From: CAYZJB01 sp964602985
GTDB taxonomy: Bacteria; CLD3; SB21
DNA length: 64,000 nt
NCBI GenBank assembly: GCA_964602985.1
Contig: CAZRTJ010000011.1
Location: 1 to 64,000 of the forward strand
Direction of reading: 5' to 3'
The notes under the pieces are model-generated. The model saw nothing but the letters and a program-made list of their open reading frames with translations. It was not told the origin of the DNA and searched no databases. Below are positions 43,713-52,304 of the stretch, piece after piece. Positions within the stretch are counted from its first letter, which is position 1. Each line of letters starts with the position of its first letter. The position numbers and the translations under genes are program-made.

Positions 43713-45484
43713 AAGTGCTCTCATTCATATCGTCGATCCTATTGTTCGGCCTAGGATGCTCTTCTACTCTACACCCGTGGAGACAATTTAACAGGATACA
43801 ACATGACTGGACGACCGATTTTTGGAATGACACTGCTAAGATACATATTCAATGGACTTGGGACTTTCACTTTTACGAGGTTCCACCTAATGACATCCTG
43901 AGGCGGCACATCGAAGTTTATTCGGACTTATTTGAAAAGAAGCACCGTGTCAAGTGGAAAAACATGTTGCTTGTTGGCGAAACCATCGTGGACTACCGGT
44001 TTTACGCGTCGCTAGTTTTTGTTGACACAGAGCGTCTTTCCGCCGGGAAACTTATGAAACTAGGTTTTTCTCCAGACAACAATGGCAATTTCTCTAAGAC
44101 GCATGTGTCTGAGCATCCCAAGTATTGTGCCGTCATAAAGCTATATCCGTATGGAAAAAGTTGGCTTGCGATGTTAGGTTTCACATTGGATAAAGATATC
44201 ATTAATCCCAATTCATGGTACGCAAAGGATGTTGAAGATCTCTTTGCGGCCAAAGCATTGAAGTTGCAAATTGAGTTTTTTGGACTTTCGGATGATTGGG
44301 GATTGTTTAATCAAGTCAAATACGGTCAAAATTATGCCGGATTTCGTACCCTCAATCCTTTTACATGGGCTTTGGACCTTTTTCAGACCCGTCCTGACGG
44401 CAATTATTATTTGCCTGTGGTGCAACTATTAGCCGCCGAAAACAATTACGAGAGCATGGTTGACAAGGACATCTTCTATCAAGCCCTGCTCACTTACAAT
44501 TCATTCCTCCACGACGATTCGCTCCAAGAAGTATACTTGAGGAAGAAATTCCGAACAGATCAGACAGAGATTCTTACAGCAGATTGTATTACCGGTCTCG
44601 AATCAGTCAAGCAATCTATCGTGGACAGCGCCAGACACGCGAGGGTCGTCTTCTTCAATGAGAGCCATTATGCGCCGCAGCATCGGTATCTTGTGTCTGC
44701 ATGTCTTGAAGATTTGTTTGAAGTTGGCTATCGTTATCTTGCCCTGGAATGTTTGGAAGAAGCCGGCGATTCGCTGGCGGCGCGCGGGTTTCCGGTGATC
44801 CAATCCGGGCTTTATTCGCGAGAGTCCCAAATGGCTAATCTCATTCGAAACGCGTTGCGCATCGGGTACAAGCTGGTATCATACGATTCCTTCGGACCTG
44901 ACAGAGAGAGAAAACAGGCGCAGAACATTTTTGAGCGAACATTTGCGGTCGATCCGTCTGCACGCGTGGTGGTTCTCGGAGGATGGTCTCACATTGACGA
45001 GGACTCCACGAAAGGAAGAATGGCTCATGAACTCAAAGCAATCACTCAGTTTGACCCGCTCACCATTAATCAGACGAATCTCTATCCGTTTTATGAAATC
45101 CTGGAATCACGTGTAGGGTTGATACCCAGTCAGGACCTGAAACGGCACGACGTGCGCGCTCGGGATCAGTGCGATTTCTATGTCGTTAATAATCTCAATT
45201 CGGGTGATTTTCGAGTGCTTCCTTCGGCGAGCGTTCACGACAGTGAATACACCATTGACTTATCGAGCGCTTATCACGAGTCGTGTAAGTCCGGCGTCCT
45301 GCTCATATACTCAAAGGGCGAGCATGGACATCCAAACGCGCTTCCAGTCGTCGCGGCGAAATTGTCCCAGGGTCAATCTCAGTATCGAGTCAGATTGCCG
45401 AAAGGCCATTATGCGGCTGCGGTCGAATCTTACCGTGGCCGTCTGCCTCTTCCGGACTTTGGCTCAGCACCGAATCTGCATTAA
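43709..45484 (+). CDS. Lipoprotein with ChaN/EreA-like hydrolase domain
   Basis: 591 residues. LSFISSILLFGLGCSS is a lipoprotein signal. Residues about 20-190 form an unknown region shared with the truncated copy at 43041. A second region, about 305-455, resembles the haem-binding ChaN/erythromycin-esterase superfamily: VVFFNESHYAPQHRYLV has the N-terminal E-x-H, YRYLALECLEE the second acidic motif, and VVLGGWSHIDE the late His. The C-terminal 100 residues are beta-rich. Its start overlaps the ATP-grasp fragment. Function unknown; a hydrolase tied to a peptide product is possible. Confidence 0.65.
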   Translation: MKVLSFISSILLFGLGCSSTLHPWRQFNRIQHDWTTDFWNDTAKIHIQWTWDFHFYEVPPNDILRRHIEVYSDLFEKKHRVKWKNMLLVGETIVDYRFYASLVFVDTERLSAGKLMKLGFSPDNNGNFSKTHVSEHPKYCAVIKLYPYGKSWLAMLGFTLDKDIINPNSWYAKDVEDLFAAKALKLQIEFFGLSDDWGLFNQVKYGQNYAGFRTLNPFTWALDLFQTRPDGNYYLPVVQLLAAENNYESMVDKDIFYQALLTYNSFLHDDSLQEVYLRKKFRTDQTEILTADCITGLESVKQSIVDSARHARVVFFNESHYAPQHRYLVSACLEDLFEVGYRYLALECLEEAGDSLAARGFPVIQSGLYSRESQMANLIRNALRIGYKLVSYDSFGPDRERKQAQNIFERTFAVDPSARVVVLGGWSHIDEDSTKGRMAHELKAITQFDPLTINQTNLYPFYEILESRVGLIPSQDLKRHDVRARDQCDFYVVNNLNSGDFRVLPSASVHDSEYTIDLSSAYHESCKSGVLLIYSKGEHGHPNALPVVAAKLSQGQSQYRVRLPKGHYAAAVESYRGRLPLPDFGSAPNLH

Positions 45485-45708
45485 CTGAAGAGTGTTCGTA
45501 CTACGATTGAGAATTCTCTTTGTGAGAATTAAAGACGATATCGCCTCGGAGTTCTACGGCGCTGAAGAAGGCATCGCCCCTTCTATTCTGATCCCGGAGG
45601 GTTACAATTCATGAGATTTCCCAGTTTCTTTCTTGGCGCAGTACTTTCAGTCTTCATTCAGAACCAAATGGTCGTGCTATAGGGCGTAAGACAAGCAGAC
45701 GACGGTAA
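45485..45708 (+). other. Remnant-rich junction without an intact gene
   Basis: Two small overlapping frames are visible: a TTG/GTG-started frame (45507-45614) encoding RILFVRIKDDIASEFYGAEE plus GIAPSILIPEGYNS, and an ATG at 45611 overlapping its TGA that gives 23 hydrophobic residues (RFPSFFLGAVLSVF) before TAG. The ATGA link suggests that they are leftovers of two coupled genes. Neither is recognised. Confidence 0.35.
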
Positions 45709-46539
45709 GATCGTCGCGAGTGGAACAACCGACTTGGCAGCGGAACGCACTGTTTCGCAGAAAACACGGACGGGTCGTATTTCAATGCAAATCTGCATCC
45801 TGCCCTGCTGCCATATGAGATCCGAATACCCGGCGGACACAACAACCTTCCGATTGAACGGCAGATTCCACTGACGGACCTGACGGTGGAGTATGCTACT
45901 CATAATGATTGTCTCTCTCTTCGGCAACAAACGACCGGGAGCCGGGTATCCGTACTTGACCTCGGTTTTCAGGGTCATGGCGGACGATCGCCCCTTTTTC
46001 AGCTTTTGGATAAGTTCTCATCCATTCAATACATATCGCCAAGTTTTTTGGCCCATGCGATCAATCAAGCGTATGAACATGAAAATTCATCGACCGAAGG
46101 GATACAATACCTTCATCGTATTGTTTTTGACGGATGGCTGGTCATCCAGCGGCGAACCTGGTATATCAAGAAAGAACTTGTCCCTCATAAAGAAACCGGA
46201 GAATCGGAATGGGAGTTCCTGATCCGTATTCAACAATGGCGCCGACGGCTCGATATCCCCGACGAGGTTTTTGTATACGCATACGACCGCCGCAACCAGG
46301 AAATACTGACACCCGATGAGTCCAAAAAGCTCCGGCGGGATGATTATAAGCCCCAGTATGTTTCATTCAAAAACCCGTTTCTTGTGCGGTTATTTTCGAA
46401 GTGCGTCGACAAGACACCTAAAACCATACGCATCACAGAGATGCTTCCATCTTCAGACGAATTATTGTCCGGCTCGGGAAAACGGTACGTCACAGAAGCC
46501 GTGTGTCAGTGGTATGATCATTCTGAGGCCACCGCATGA
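45709..46539 (+). pseudogene. C-terminal fragment of a lantibiotic dehydratase (LanB)
   Basis: The frame is open from 45709 after a TAA, with no normal start; a GTG at 45886 is the first usable codon. About 276 codons match the C-terminal part of the Lant_dehydr_N (tRNA-Glu-dependent glutamylation) domain: LHPALLPYEIRIPGG, then DLGFQGHGGRSPLFQLLDKF, YISPSFLA, RIVFDGWLVIQRRTWYI and IPDEVFVYAYDRR. The first two thirds of a LanB, including its leader-recognition domain, are absent. It overlaps the elimination-domain gene by ATGA, the split-LanB order. As it stands it should not glutamylate peptides alone. Confidence 0.75.
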
Positions 46540-47543
46540 GTGAAAGCGTTTGGCTTTCAGCACATCTCTTCTATGCCGAACCCTGGGAGGACTTCCTGAT
46601 AAGGGCCGTTCATCCTTTTGTCAATGACGTGATTGACAGCGAGACCGCGGAACAGTTTTTCTTCATCAGATACTGGGAAAGAGGTCCGCACATTCGACTG
46701 CGCTTTAAAGGCCGGAAAGAGAAGCTTCAAGGTAAACTTAGGCCTGAACTTGAAACTTACTTTTCCAATTACTTCTCTGTTTACCCAAGCAAACGTCTGG
46801 AGCCGGCCTGGGTATCGGCTCTGCCTGATAATCAAAAATGGATTCCAAACAATTCGGTCCAGTTCATTGATTATGAACCTGAGATCGAACGCTATGGCGG
46901 GCCGGAGGGTATTCTAATATCTGAGAGGCAATTTGAGTACTCATCACGCTGCGTGTTGGAGATGATTCGTGAAACCGGGCAATGGGAATACTCGCGCGCC
47001 CTCGGGGCGGCCATTCAGCTTCATGTCGCGTTTGCTCACGCGATGAATATGCGTCTCCACGAGACGATCGCTTTTTATGAACGCCTTTCAAACGGCTTGC
47101 TGCCCTTCCTTATCGGCAGCGAGGCTGATGCCGATGCCGTAAAGCTGAAAACAGAGACAATACGAACGTCGTTTGACAAACAGTTCGCCGATCACCGGAA
47201 CGTACTGGTCCCTTATTGTACAGCGCTGTGGCAGGGACTGGAGGACAGGGCGGAATTCGATGAGATTACGCTCAACGATTGGATCTGGAGCATGAGCCTG
47301 ATCTACAATCAGCTCCTTGAAACCTGCAGGGATGCCCGCCTCATCATTCCGACGTGGTTTAAAGAAAGTTTCGAAATCGATGTCCCTGAGGAAAGACAAA
47401 AACTATGGTTTCTTTACAGCAGCTACGTACACATGACGAATAACCGGCTTGGGATTCTAAACCAGGACGAAGCTTACGTCGCTTACTTGATAAGCAGGTG
47501 CCTGAAGGAGTTCAGCACTGAACATGCGCTTGAAACGAAATAA
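46536..47543 (+). CDS. Lanthipeptide glutamate-elimination protein (SpaB_C/TIGR03891 type)
   Basis: 335 residues, complete. It matches the thiopeptide/lantibiotic dehydratase C-terminal domain that removes glutamate from glutamylated Ser/Thr to leave dehydroamino acids: FYAEPWEDFLIRAVHPFV, FFFIRYWERGPHIRLRFKG (the family core), then PEIERYGGPEGILISERQFEYSS and the end YSSYVHMTNNRLGI. In split class I systems this domain is a separate protein, as here. Its ATG overlaps the LanB fragment stop. A truncated second copy lies at 56274. Confidence 0.85.
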   Translation: MSESVWLSAHLFYAEPWEDFLIRAVHPFVNDVIDSETAEQFFFIRYWERGPHIRLRFKGRKEKLQGKLRPELETYFSNYFSVYPSKRLEPAWVSALPDNQKWIPNNSVQFIDYEPEIERYGGPEGILISERQFEYSSRCVLEMIRETGQWEYSRALGAAIQLHVAFAHAMNMRLHETIAFYERLSNGLLPFLIGSEADADAVKLKTETIRTSFDKQFADHRNVLVPYCTALWQGLEDRAEFDEITLNDWIWSMSLIYNQLLETCRDARLIIPTWFKESFEIDVPEERQKLWFLYSSYVHMTNNRLGILNQDEAYVAYLISRCLKEFSTEHALETK

Positions 47544-47756
47544 CAAAAGGAGGTGGTGTCCCTTGAAGGTCTTTTGATGCGTCGCGAGTTGTTCGAGAAA
47601 ACTGAATTTCAAACCGGGGAAATAAAAAGGGAAGTATCGTATTACCGTGATCGGCTGTGCAGCTTGGATCATAATAAGTAATACGCACTTCCCGTCAGAA
47701 GGCTAATGAACAAAAGGATCATTGGCAATTTCCCCAAAAAAATGGAGATTTCTGTC
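47544..47756 (+). promoter_or_regulatory. Conserved leader in front of lanthipeptide precursor 1
   Basis: This 213-bp spacer is repeated, with few changes, at 56919-57134 in front of precursor 3. It begins with a strong ribosome-binding site AAAAGGAGG (47545-47553) followed by a TTG and a four-codon frame, and an ATG at 47577 opens 34 codons (RRELFEKTEFQTGEIKREV and on) that are not conserved as a frame in the second copy. Right before the precursor, GGAG at 47744-47747 serves the ATG 47757. It may hold the precursor promoter or an attenuator; no sigma-70 boxes are convincing. Confidence 0.5.
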
Positions 47757-48011
47757 ATGGGAAAGAAAATGCGATTGAAATTGGATGAGATCAAAATCCA
47801 GAGCTTCGTGACATCAAACGTGGTTGGGGGGTTGCCACCTCTGACTGAACAATCAATTTGTGTATGTCCGTGTTCGAGAGGTGGAGATCTAAATACCTGT
47901 CCTGATACAACTGGGTCTGTGGACGACCATACAAACATGTGTTGCATAACCCATGAACCGCCTACTGGCGCGTGTGCTAATTGCCAGAATACACAGGCGT
48001 ATTGTTACTAA
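47757..48011 (+). CDS. Class I lanthipeptide precursor 1
   Basis: 84-residue precursor. The leader MGKKMRLKLDEIKIQSFVTS is shared with the two other precursors and resembles Bacteroidota (pinensin-type) class I leaders; it ends NVVGG, a probable double-glycine cut site. The core of about 59 residues holds nine Cys (including CVCPC, CC) and many Thr/Ser, so several lanthionine rings are possible. The frame is open to an ATG at 47706, but GGAG nine bases before 47757 and alignment with precursor 2 support this start. It follows the elimination-protein gene and precedes a hairpin and LanC. Confidence 0.85.
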   Translation: MGKKMRLKLDEIKIQSFVTSNVVGGLPPLTEQSICVCPCSRGGDLNTCPDTTGSVDDHTNMCCITHEPPTGACANCQNTQAYCY

Positions 48012-48029
48012 CACAAAGACCCCAAGGTG

Positions 48030-48061
48030 AAGAGGAGTGGACCCTATGGACCACTCTTCTT
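48030..48061 (+). terminator. Hairpin between precursor 1 and lanC
   Basis: AAGAGGAGTGG (48030-48040) pairs with CCACTCTTCTT (48051-48061), 11 bp with one G-T pair and a 10-nt loop, 18 bp after the precursor stop. No pure T run follows. It probably acts as a partial terminator or mRNA stabiliser to give more precursor than enzyme. Confidence 0.6.
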
Positions 48062-48155
48062 CATTCTTCCAGTGAACAAATTACGCAAGTGAACAAGTTA
48101 CGGACTGACGACAAACTCAAGAGTTATATAGTATATTAATACGTGATGAGTTTAT

Positions 48156-50039
48156 ATGTTTGTAAACAACAGAAAAGAAATAATTTTCGGCGAAATAGAC
48201 CGGATAGCGCAAACAATTATTTCAAAGAGCAGTTTCGATTCAGGACATTTGACCTGGAAAACAGTAACGGTCAGGAATCGTGAGTATTCACGCGCGGCAA
48301 ATGCTTCCTTATATTCAGGTGTTTCCGGTATCGCACTATTTCTTCTGTATGCTTCCAAGGTGACAAATAATCAGAAGTACCTAGAAGGTGCATTGGGAGG
48401 TTTGAAATGGTCAATAGAAACATGTCGTGAAAACTCCCTCAACCATACTTTTTTCACTGGTCAACTCGGAGTGGCCTATGTTTGCTGTAAGGCTTTTGAT
48501 TTGACAGGTGACACCTGCTACCTTGCTTTTGCTCAAGAGATTGGGAGAAGGGTCTCCGAAGAACCTCACGCTATAGAAGATAATGATCTACTCATAGGAA
48601 CAGCAGGAGTGATCATTGGATTATTACATCTACACCAGAGATTCCCTGAAGACTTTTTGTTTCGAAAGATTTGTGATTTGACGATCAAGTTGCTGAATGG
48701 ATCTCACCTTAACAATACTGGCCTTAGTTGGGATAAGTCAGGGAAAACCATTCGAGGGTTGTGTGGTTTTTCACATGGCGCTGCAGGCATTGGTTGGCTA
48801 TTTCTGGAGCTTGGAAAATATTTTAGGAACCCTGCTTTTTATTGGGTATCCCGTCAGGCCTTTGCTTACGAAAATTCTCACTTCGATAGCTCAAAGAAAA
48901 ACTGGCCAGACTTTAGAAAAGGAATCTGGTCGCACGACGATTTTGAACGATACAAAGAGGAGTATTTCAAACAAAATCATGCGTTTTTTAGCAAGACGGG
49001 TTTCATGAACGCTTGGTGTCACGGGGCGGCCGGTATAGGTTTTTCGAGGCTGGAAGCTTGGAAAACCCTTGAAGAAGAGATCTATCTAACTGATGCCCTA
49101 AATTGTTCGATGAAAGTTGAAGAGGATTTGCAATTTGATCAAATAAAGACATGGACCTTATGTCACGGTCAGGGAGGCAATCTTGATCTCCTAACAGAAA
49201 TGGGAGCAACTCTGGGTAAAATGGAAACGATTTCAATCGTGCAAAATGCTGCGACGCAAGCAATAGCTGCCCACGAACATCGAGGAACATATGTGTCCGG
49301 TTACGCAATGTTTCCAGAAGAAGAAGATTACAGTCTTTTCATGGGTACTTCTGGAATCGGTTACTTCTACTTAAGATCACTATTCCCAACCGAAATCGAT
49401 TGTATTTTAGCTCCAAGACTGCAGCCTCATGTAAGTTCAGTGCATGAGTTTAATTTGTCACTTGATAGCATTAAGTGGATGACAATTAACCAGTATTTTC
49501 ATCGCAGTGCAAAATATTGTTCTGAACGTTCGTCTGATCAAAGGCAGAAACACGTTCAGAACTTGACGCAAATATTTGATGATCACAGTCAGGGGAAGAA
49601 CCGTAAAGTAACTATTGCTGATACGCTTGATCCTGAATTTCAAGAACTGGTTTCGCTTGAAAATGATATTGTCGATATGGCGCTTTCCGCTGAGCCCGGA
49701 TGCTTAACTGAATTACGGATAGCAATCAACAAGGAACTCGTGTTGCGCAAGACCAAGCTCGATCCTGAGCTTTACATACCGAGAATGGGCTCGCACGTAA
49801 GACTGAACAAAGACAGTTGTATACTTATAGTTACTAAACCCAAAGGCTTGGCTACCTATCCGCTCTCAGACTTCAGTGCGGCACTTTTTAACATGATTGA
49901 TGGGCAATCGACCGTTGCAATGATTGCAAGACGCCTTATGAATCTAATTCCAGGAAGCCAGTATGATCAGGCACTAAATCTAGTGGGGGAACAATTAATA
50001 GAATTTATGTCAATAGGAGTTCTTGATTGTTTCGAATAG
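48156..50039 (+). CDS. LanC lanthionine cyclase fused to a PqqD-like domain
   Basis: 627 residues. The alpha-toroid LanC domain covers about 40-415. Its motifs are complete: SHGAAGIG with His207, WCHGAAGIG with Cys288, and LCHGQGG with Cys336-His337, the zinc site and general acid of NisC-like cyclases, and SLFMGTSGIGYF as the last repeat. Residues about 540-627 (HVRLNKDSCILIVTKPKG, LSDFSAALFNMIDGQSTVAMIARRLM and the final IGVLDCFE) fit a PqqD-like RiPP recognition element. Class I LanC proteins normally lack this. Cyclisation of the neighbouring precursors is the evident job. It overlaps the S41 gene start. Confidence 0.88.
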   Translation: MFVNNRKEIIFGEIDRIAQTIISKSSFDSGHLTWKTVTVRNREYSRAANASLYSGVSGIALFLLYASKVTNNQKYLEGALGGLKWSIETCRENSLNHTFFTGQLGVAYVCCKAFDLTGDTCYLAFAQEIGRRVSEEPHAIEDNDLLIGTAGVIIGLLHLHQRFPEDFLFRKICDLTIKLLNGSHLNNTGLSWDKSGKTIRGLCGFSHGAAGIGWLFLELGKYFRNPAFYWVSRQAFAYENSHFDSSKKNWPDFRKGIWSHDDFERYKEEYFKQNHAFFSKTGFMNAWCHGAAGIGFSRLEAWKTLEEEIYLTDALNCSMKVEEDLQFDQIKTWTLCHGQGGNLDLLTEMGATLGKMETISIVQNAATQAIAAHEHRGTYVSGYAMFPEEEDYSLFMGTSGIGYFYLRSLFPTEIDCILAPRLQPHVSSVHEFNLSLDSIKWMTINQYFHRSAKYCSERSSDQRQKHVQNLTQIFDDHSQGKNRKVTIADTLDPEFQELVSLENDIVDMALSAEPGCLTELRIAINKELVLRKTKLDPELYIPRMGSHVRLNKDSCILIVTKPKGLATYPLSDFSAALFNMIDGQSTVAMIARRLMNLIPGSQYDQALNLVGEQLIEFMSIGVLDCFE

Positions 50040-52297
50040 TATTCATCGTCGTCGTTGGGCTGATGGGCTCGTTGTTAGAGTCAGGCCATTCCTTTGCGCA
50101 AAATCTCACTTCAAAGGACTACTTCAAAACTCTTTCAGACATTTGGGCCAATGTCCTGTTGTTTGATTGCGGTACACCAAACAAACGCTCAACCAATGAT
50201 CTTGAATTGCTTCTGACCGCTGCCTTGACAGATTTGGACGGCGTGAATAGTCAACGGTCCTTTTGTGATCTTGTTAATGATAAAATTTTTCTTCCGTACG
50301 GTCGCGGAAGCATATTTGCAGTATACGGCGCCGTGAAGGACTCGTCTTCCAGCCACTTTGTTCTACCACAAAGAATTGACGACCAAATGTGGTATTGGGA
50401 TACAAGGGGACAATCCATTACACTAGATTATCCGGTTGGCCGGATCGATAGTGTTTTGCAGGGAATTCCAAATGACACCTTGATTATTGATCTGAGAAGT
50501 ACTGGAGTGTCCAGTATTAACGCGGGTGTATTGTTATTAAGTTTTTTTGTCCAGGACCAACTTCTTACTGGCCCTGAAACGGAAATCGTACACGAAGGCT
50601 GGAGCGAGGGGTGGCCAGTTGGTTACAATTACGCCAAGAAATGGACGTCAACTCCGGGTCGTTTTCTTTACCCAATCAATAAACAAAGATCTTTTGGTAA
50701 GACAGTTGAAAACGTCAAAGTCTATCGAGGGTTCGTCGTCGCTCTTACGAACGCTTACACTCTGAAGCGTCTCGGGCCGATTTTAGATGCCCTGCAATCC
50801 CAGGGAAACTTCTTCTTAGTTCATGAAAAAGAAATACCAGAGACAGTTCTTGCAGACCAGGTTCAGTATTTCGATAGCGTATTTGTGGAATATAATTCAA
50901 AGAACTTCTTTTCGAAGCACGGCGGTATTGGCTGCCGTGCTGATAAGGAGGTTCTAAGTATTGATGATTTGACAGACTTGATTGGAGAGATAAGAGCTGA
51001 CGATAGACTGCCCAATGGCAAAGATGTTCCAATTTATCCAACCCAGACCTCCATGGCATCGAATCAGTTCAAGGATTCATTGAGTCGCGCCGAGAGACTG
51101 ACAGGTCTCGCCAAAATTTACACCATTCTAAGACTATTCTATCCCTTTTTTGACGAAAACAAGATTGATTTGGGTGAGCGCCTGAAACAGTTCTATGACA
51201 AGTGTGATAAAGAATCCGATACTGAATCCTTTTATCGACTTTTGTGTGAATACGTTCAGCCCTTACAGGATAGTCATATCACCATCTGGTCCCACAAAAG
51301 AGGCAAAGAGAATGCGTTCACAATCCCCGCCCGATTCGAAAAAATTGAAGGTAAGACCATTGTTGTAGAAACCATAGAGGACTCAACATCCGATGGGAAG
51401 GAACAACTCCGGCTTGGCACGGAAATACTCAAAATAGGGAATCAATCAATCGACGAATACGAAACGGAGTGGCTAAAACGAATTCCGGCTTCGTCACCCA
51501 ATGCCGCATTAAGAAATCTATATAGCTACGTCCTTCCGCCAATGTCGCTTTGTGGACAAAAAGGTTCCACACTTCGTCTTTTGGTGCGAAAAGAAGGAGA
51601 TAGATCTCCTATTGAGCTTACATTGAGGCGGAATACATCGATTGATGCCTGGTATAAGAAGAAAGGTCGCAAACCAAAAACACGCAGCTTGGAGAATGGA
51701 ATTTTATACATAGACCTATCGGAGGTTTACAATGCGAACGACTTTGAGTCATGCTTGAAACAGATAGACAACTCACGATCCGTGATTTTTGATCTGAGAA
51801 AGCGGCCAAAATGGGGTTCTGTGAAGGGAATTCTTAGTCCCTTCTTGAGCGGAACGAAATTCCTTGGGTGGGAGGAAATTCCATTAGTCAAAGCTACTAT
51901 TATTGGTGATGCACTCATGCAAACCAAATCATGGAAGAAAAATGACTATTGGTTTATGAATGAGAATGCGAAGGTTTGTGATAAGCCCCTTGTCGTCCTC
52001 ATAAATGAGTACAGCCAAAGTGGTACTGAAGATCTGGCGGATTCATTCAAAATGACTGGGCATGCAATATTTGTTGGATCTCAAACCGCCGGCACCACGG
52101 GTGCCATCGCTGTTATCCACATCCCTAACTTTGGGTACTGCTCGTTCACCGGTTGTTTGGTTAAGGATTCTACAGGGCAACCGCTTTATAGGAGGGGAGT
52201 TTCCCCCACCATAAGTGTGCGTCCGACTTTGGAAGGGATTCGCTTGGGGAAGGACGAGGTCTTGGAGGCTGCAATAAAATATCTGTCAGAAAAGTAG
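50027..52297 (+). CDS. Secreted S41-family peptidase-like protein
   Basis: 756 residues. MFRIVFIVVVGLMGSLLESGHSFAQ is the signal peptide. Residues about 350-756 form a PDZ-like plus S41 (tail-specific protease) module: the nucleophile region LVVLINEYSQSGTEDLADSF near 662, then FVGSQTAGTTGAIAVIHIP. The Lys of Ctp proteases is not evident; a tricorn/IRBP-like catalytic set would fit better. Residues about 30-340 look like a second, degenerate S41-like half (LIIDLRSTGVSSINAGVLLLS). Start TTG 50027 has AGGAG seven bases upstream and lies inside lanC. It may cut leader or core peptide after export, or give protection. Confidence 0.75.
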   Translation: MFRIVFIVVVGLMGSLLESGHSFAQNLTSKDYFKTLSDIWANVLLFDCGTPNKRSTNDLELLLTAALTDLDGVNSQRSFCDLVNDKIFLPYGRGSIFAVYGAVKDSSSSHFVLPQRIDDQMWYWDTRGQSITLDYPVGRIDSVLQGIPNDTLIIDLRSTGVSSINAGVLLLSFFVQDQLLTGPETEIVHEGWSEGWPVGYNYAKKWTSTPGRFLYPINKQRSFGKTVENVKVYRGFVVALTNAYTLKRLGPILDALQSQGNFFLVHEKEIPETVLADQVQYFDSVFVEYNSKNFFSKHGGIGCRADKEVLSIDDLTDLIGEIRADDRLPNGKDVPIYPTQTSMASNQFKDSLSRAERLTGLAKIYTILRLFYPFFDENKIDLGERLKQFYDKCDKESDTESFYRLLCEYVQPLQDSHITIWSHKRGKENAFTIPARFEKIEGKTIVVETIEDSTSDGKEQLRLGTEILKIGNQSIDEYETEWLKRIPASSPNAALRNLYSYVLPPMSLCGQKGSTLRLLVRKEGDRSPIELTLRRNTSIDAWYKKKGRKPKTRSLENGILYIDLSEVYNANDFESCLKQIDNSRSVIFDLRKRPKWGSVKGILSPFLSGTKFLGWEEIPLVKATIIGDALMQTKSWKKNDYWFMNENAKVCDKPLVVLINEYSQSGTEDLADSFKMTGHAIFVGSQTAGTTGAIAVIHIPNFGYCSFTGCLVKDSTGQPLYRRGVSPTISVRPTLEGIRLGKDEVLEAAIKYLSEK

Positions 52298-52304
52298 TCC
52301 AAAC

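Noticed and set aside
47706..47756. Upstream ATG at 47706 (and 57084) as precursor starts
   Set aside because: Would add 17 residues absent from precursor 2; GGAG is well placed for the inner ATG instead.
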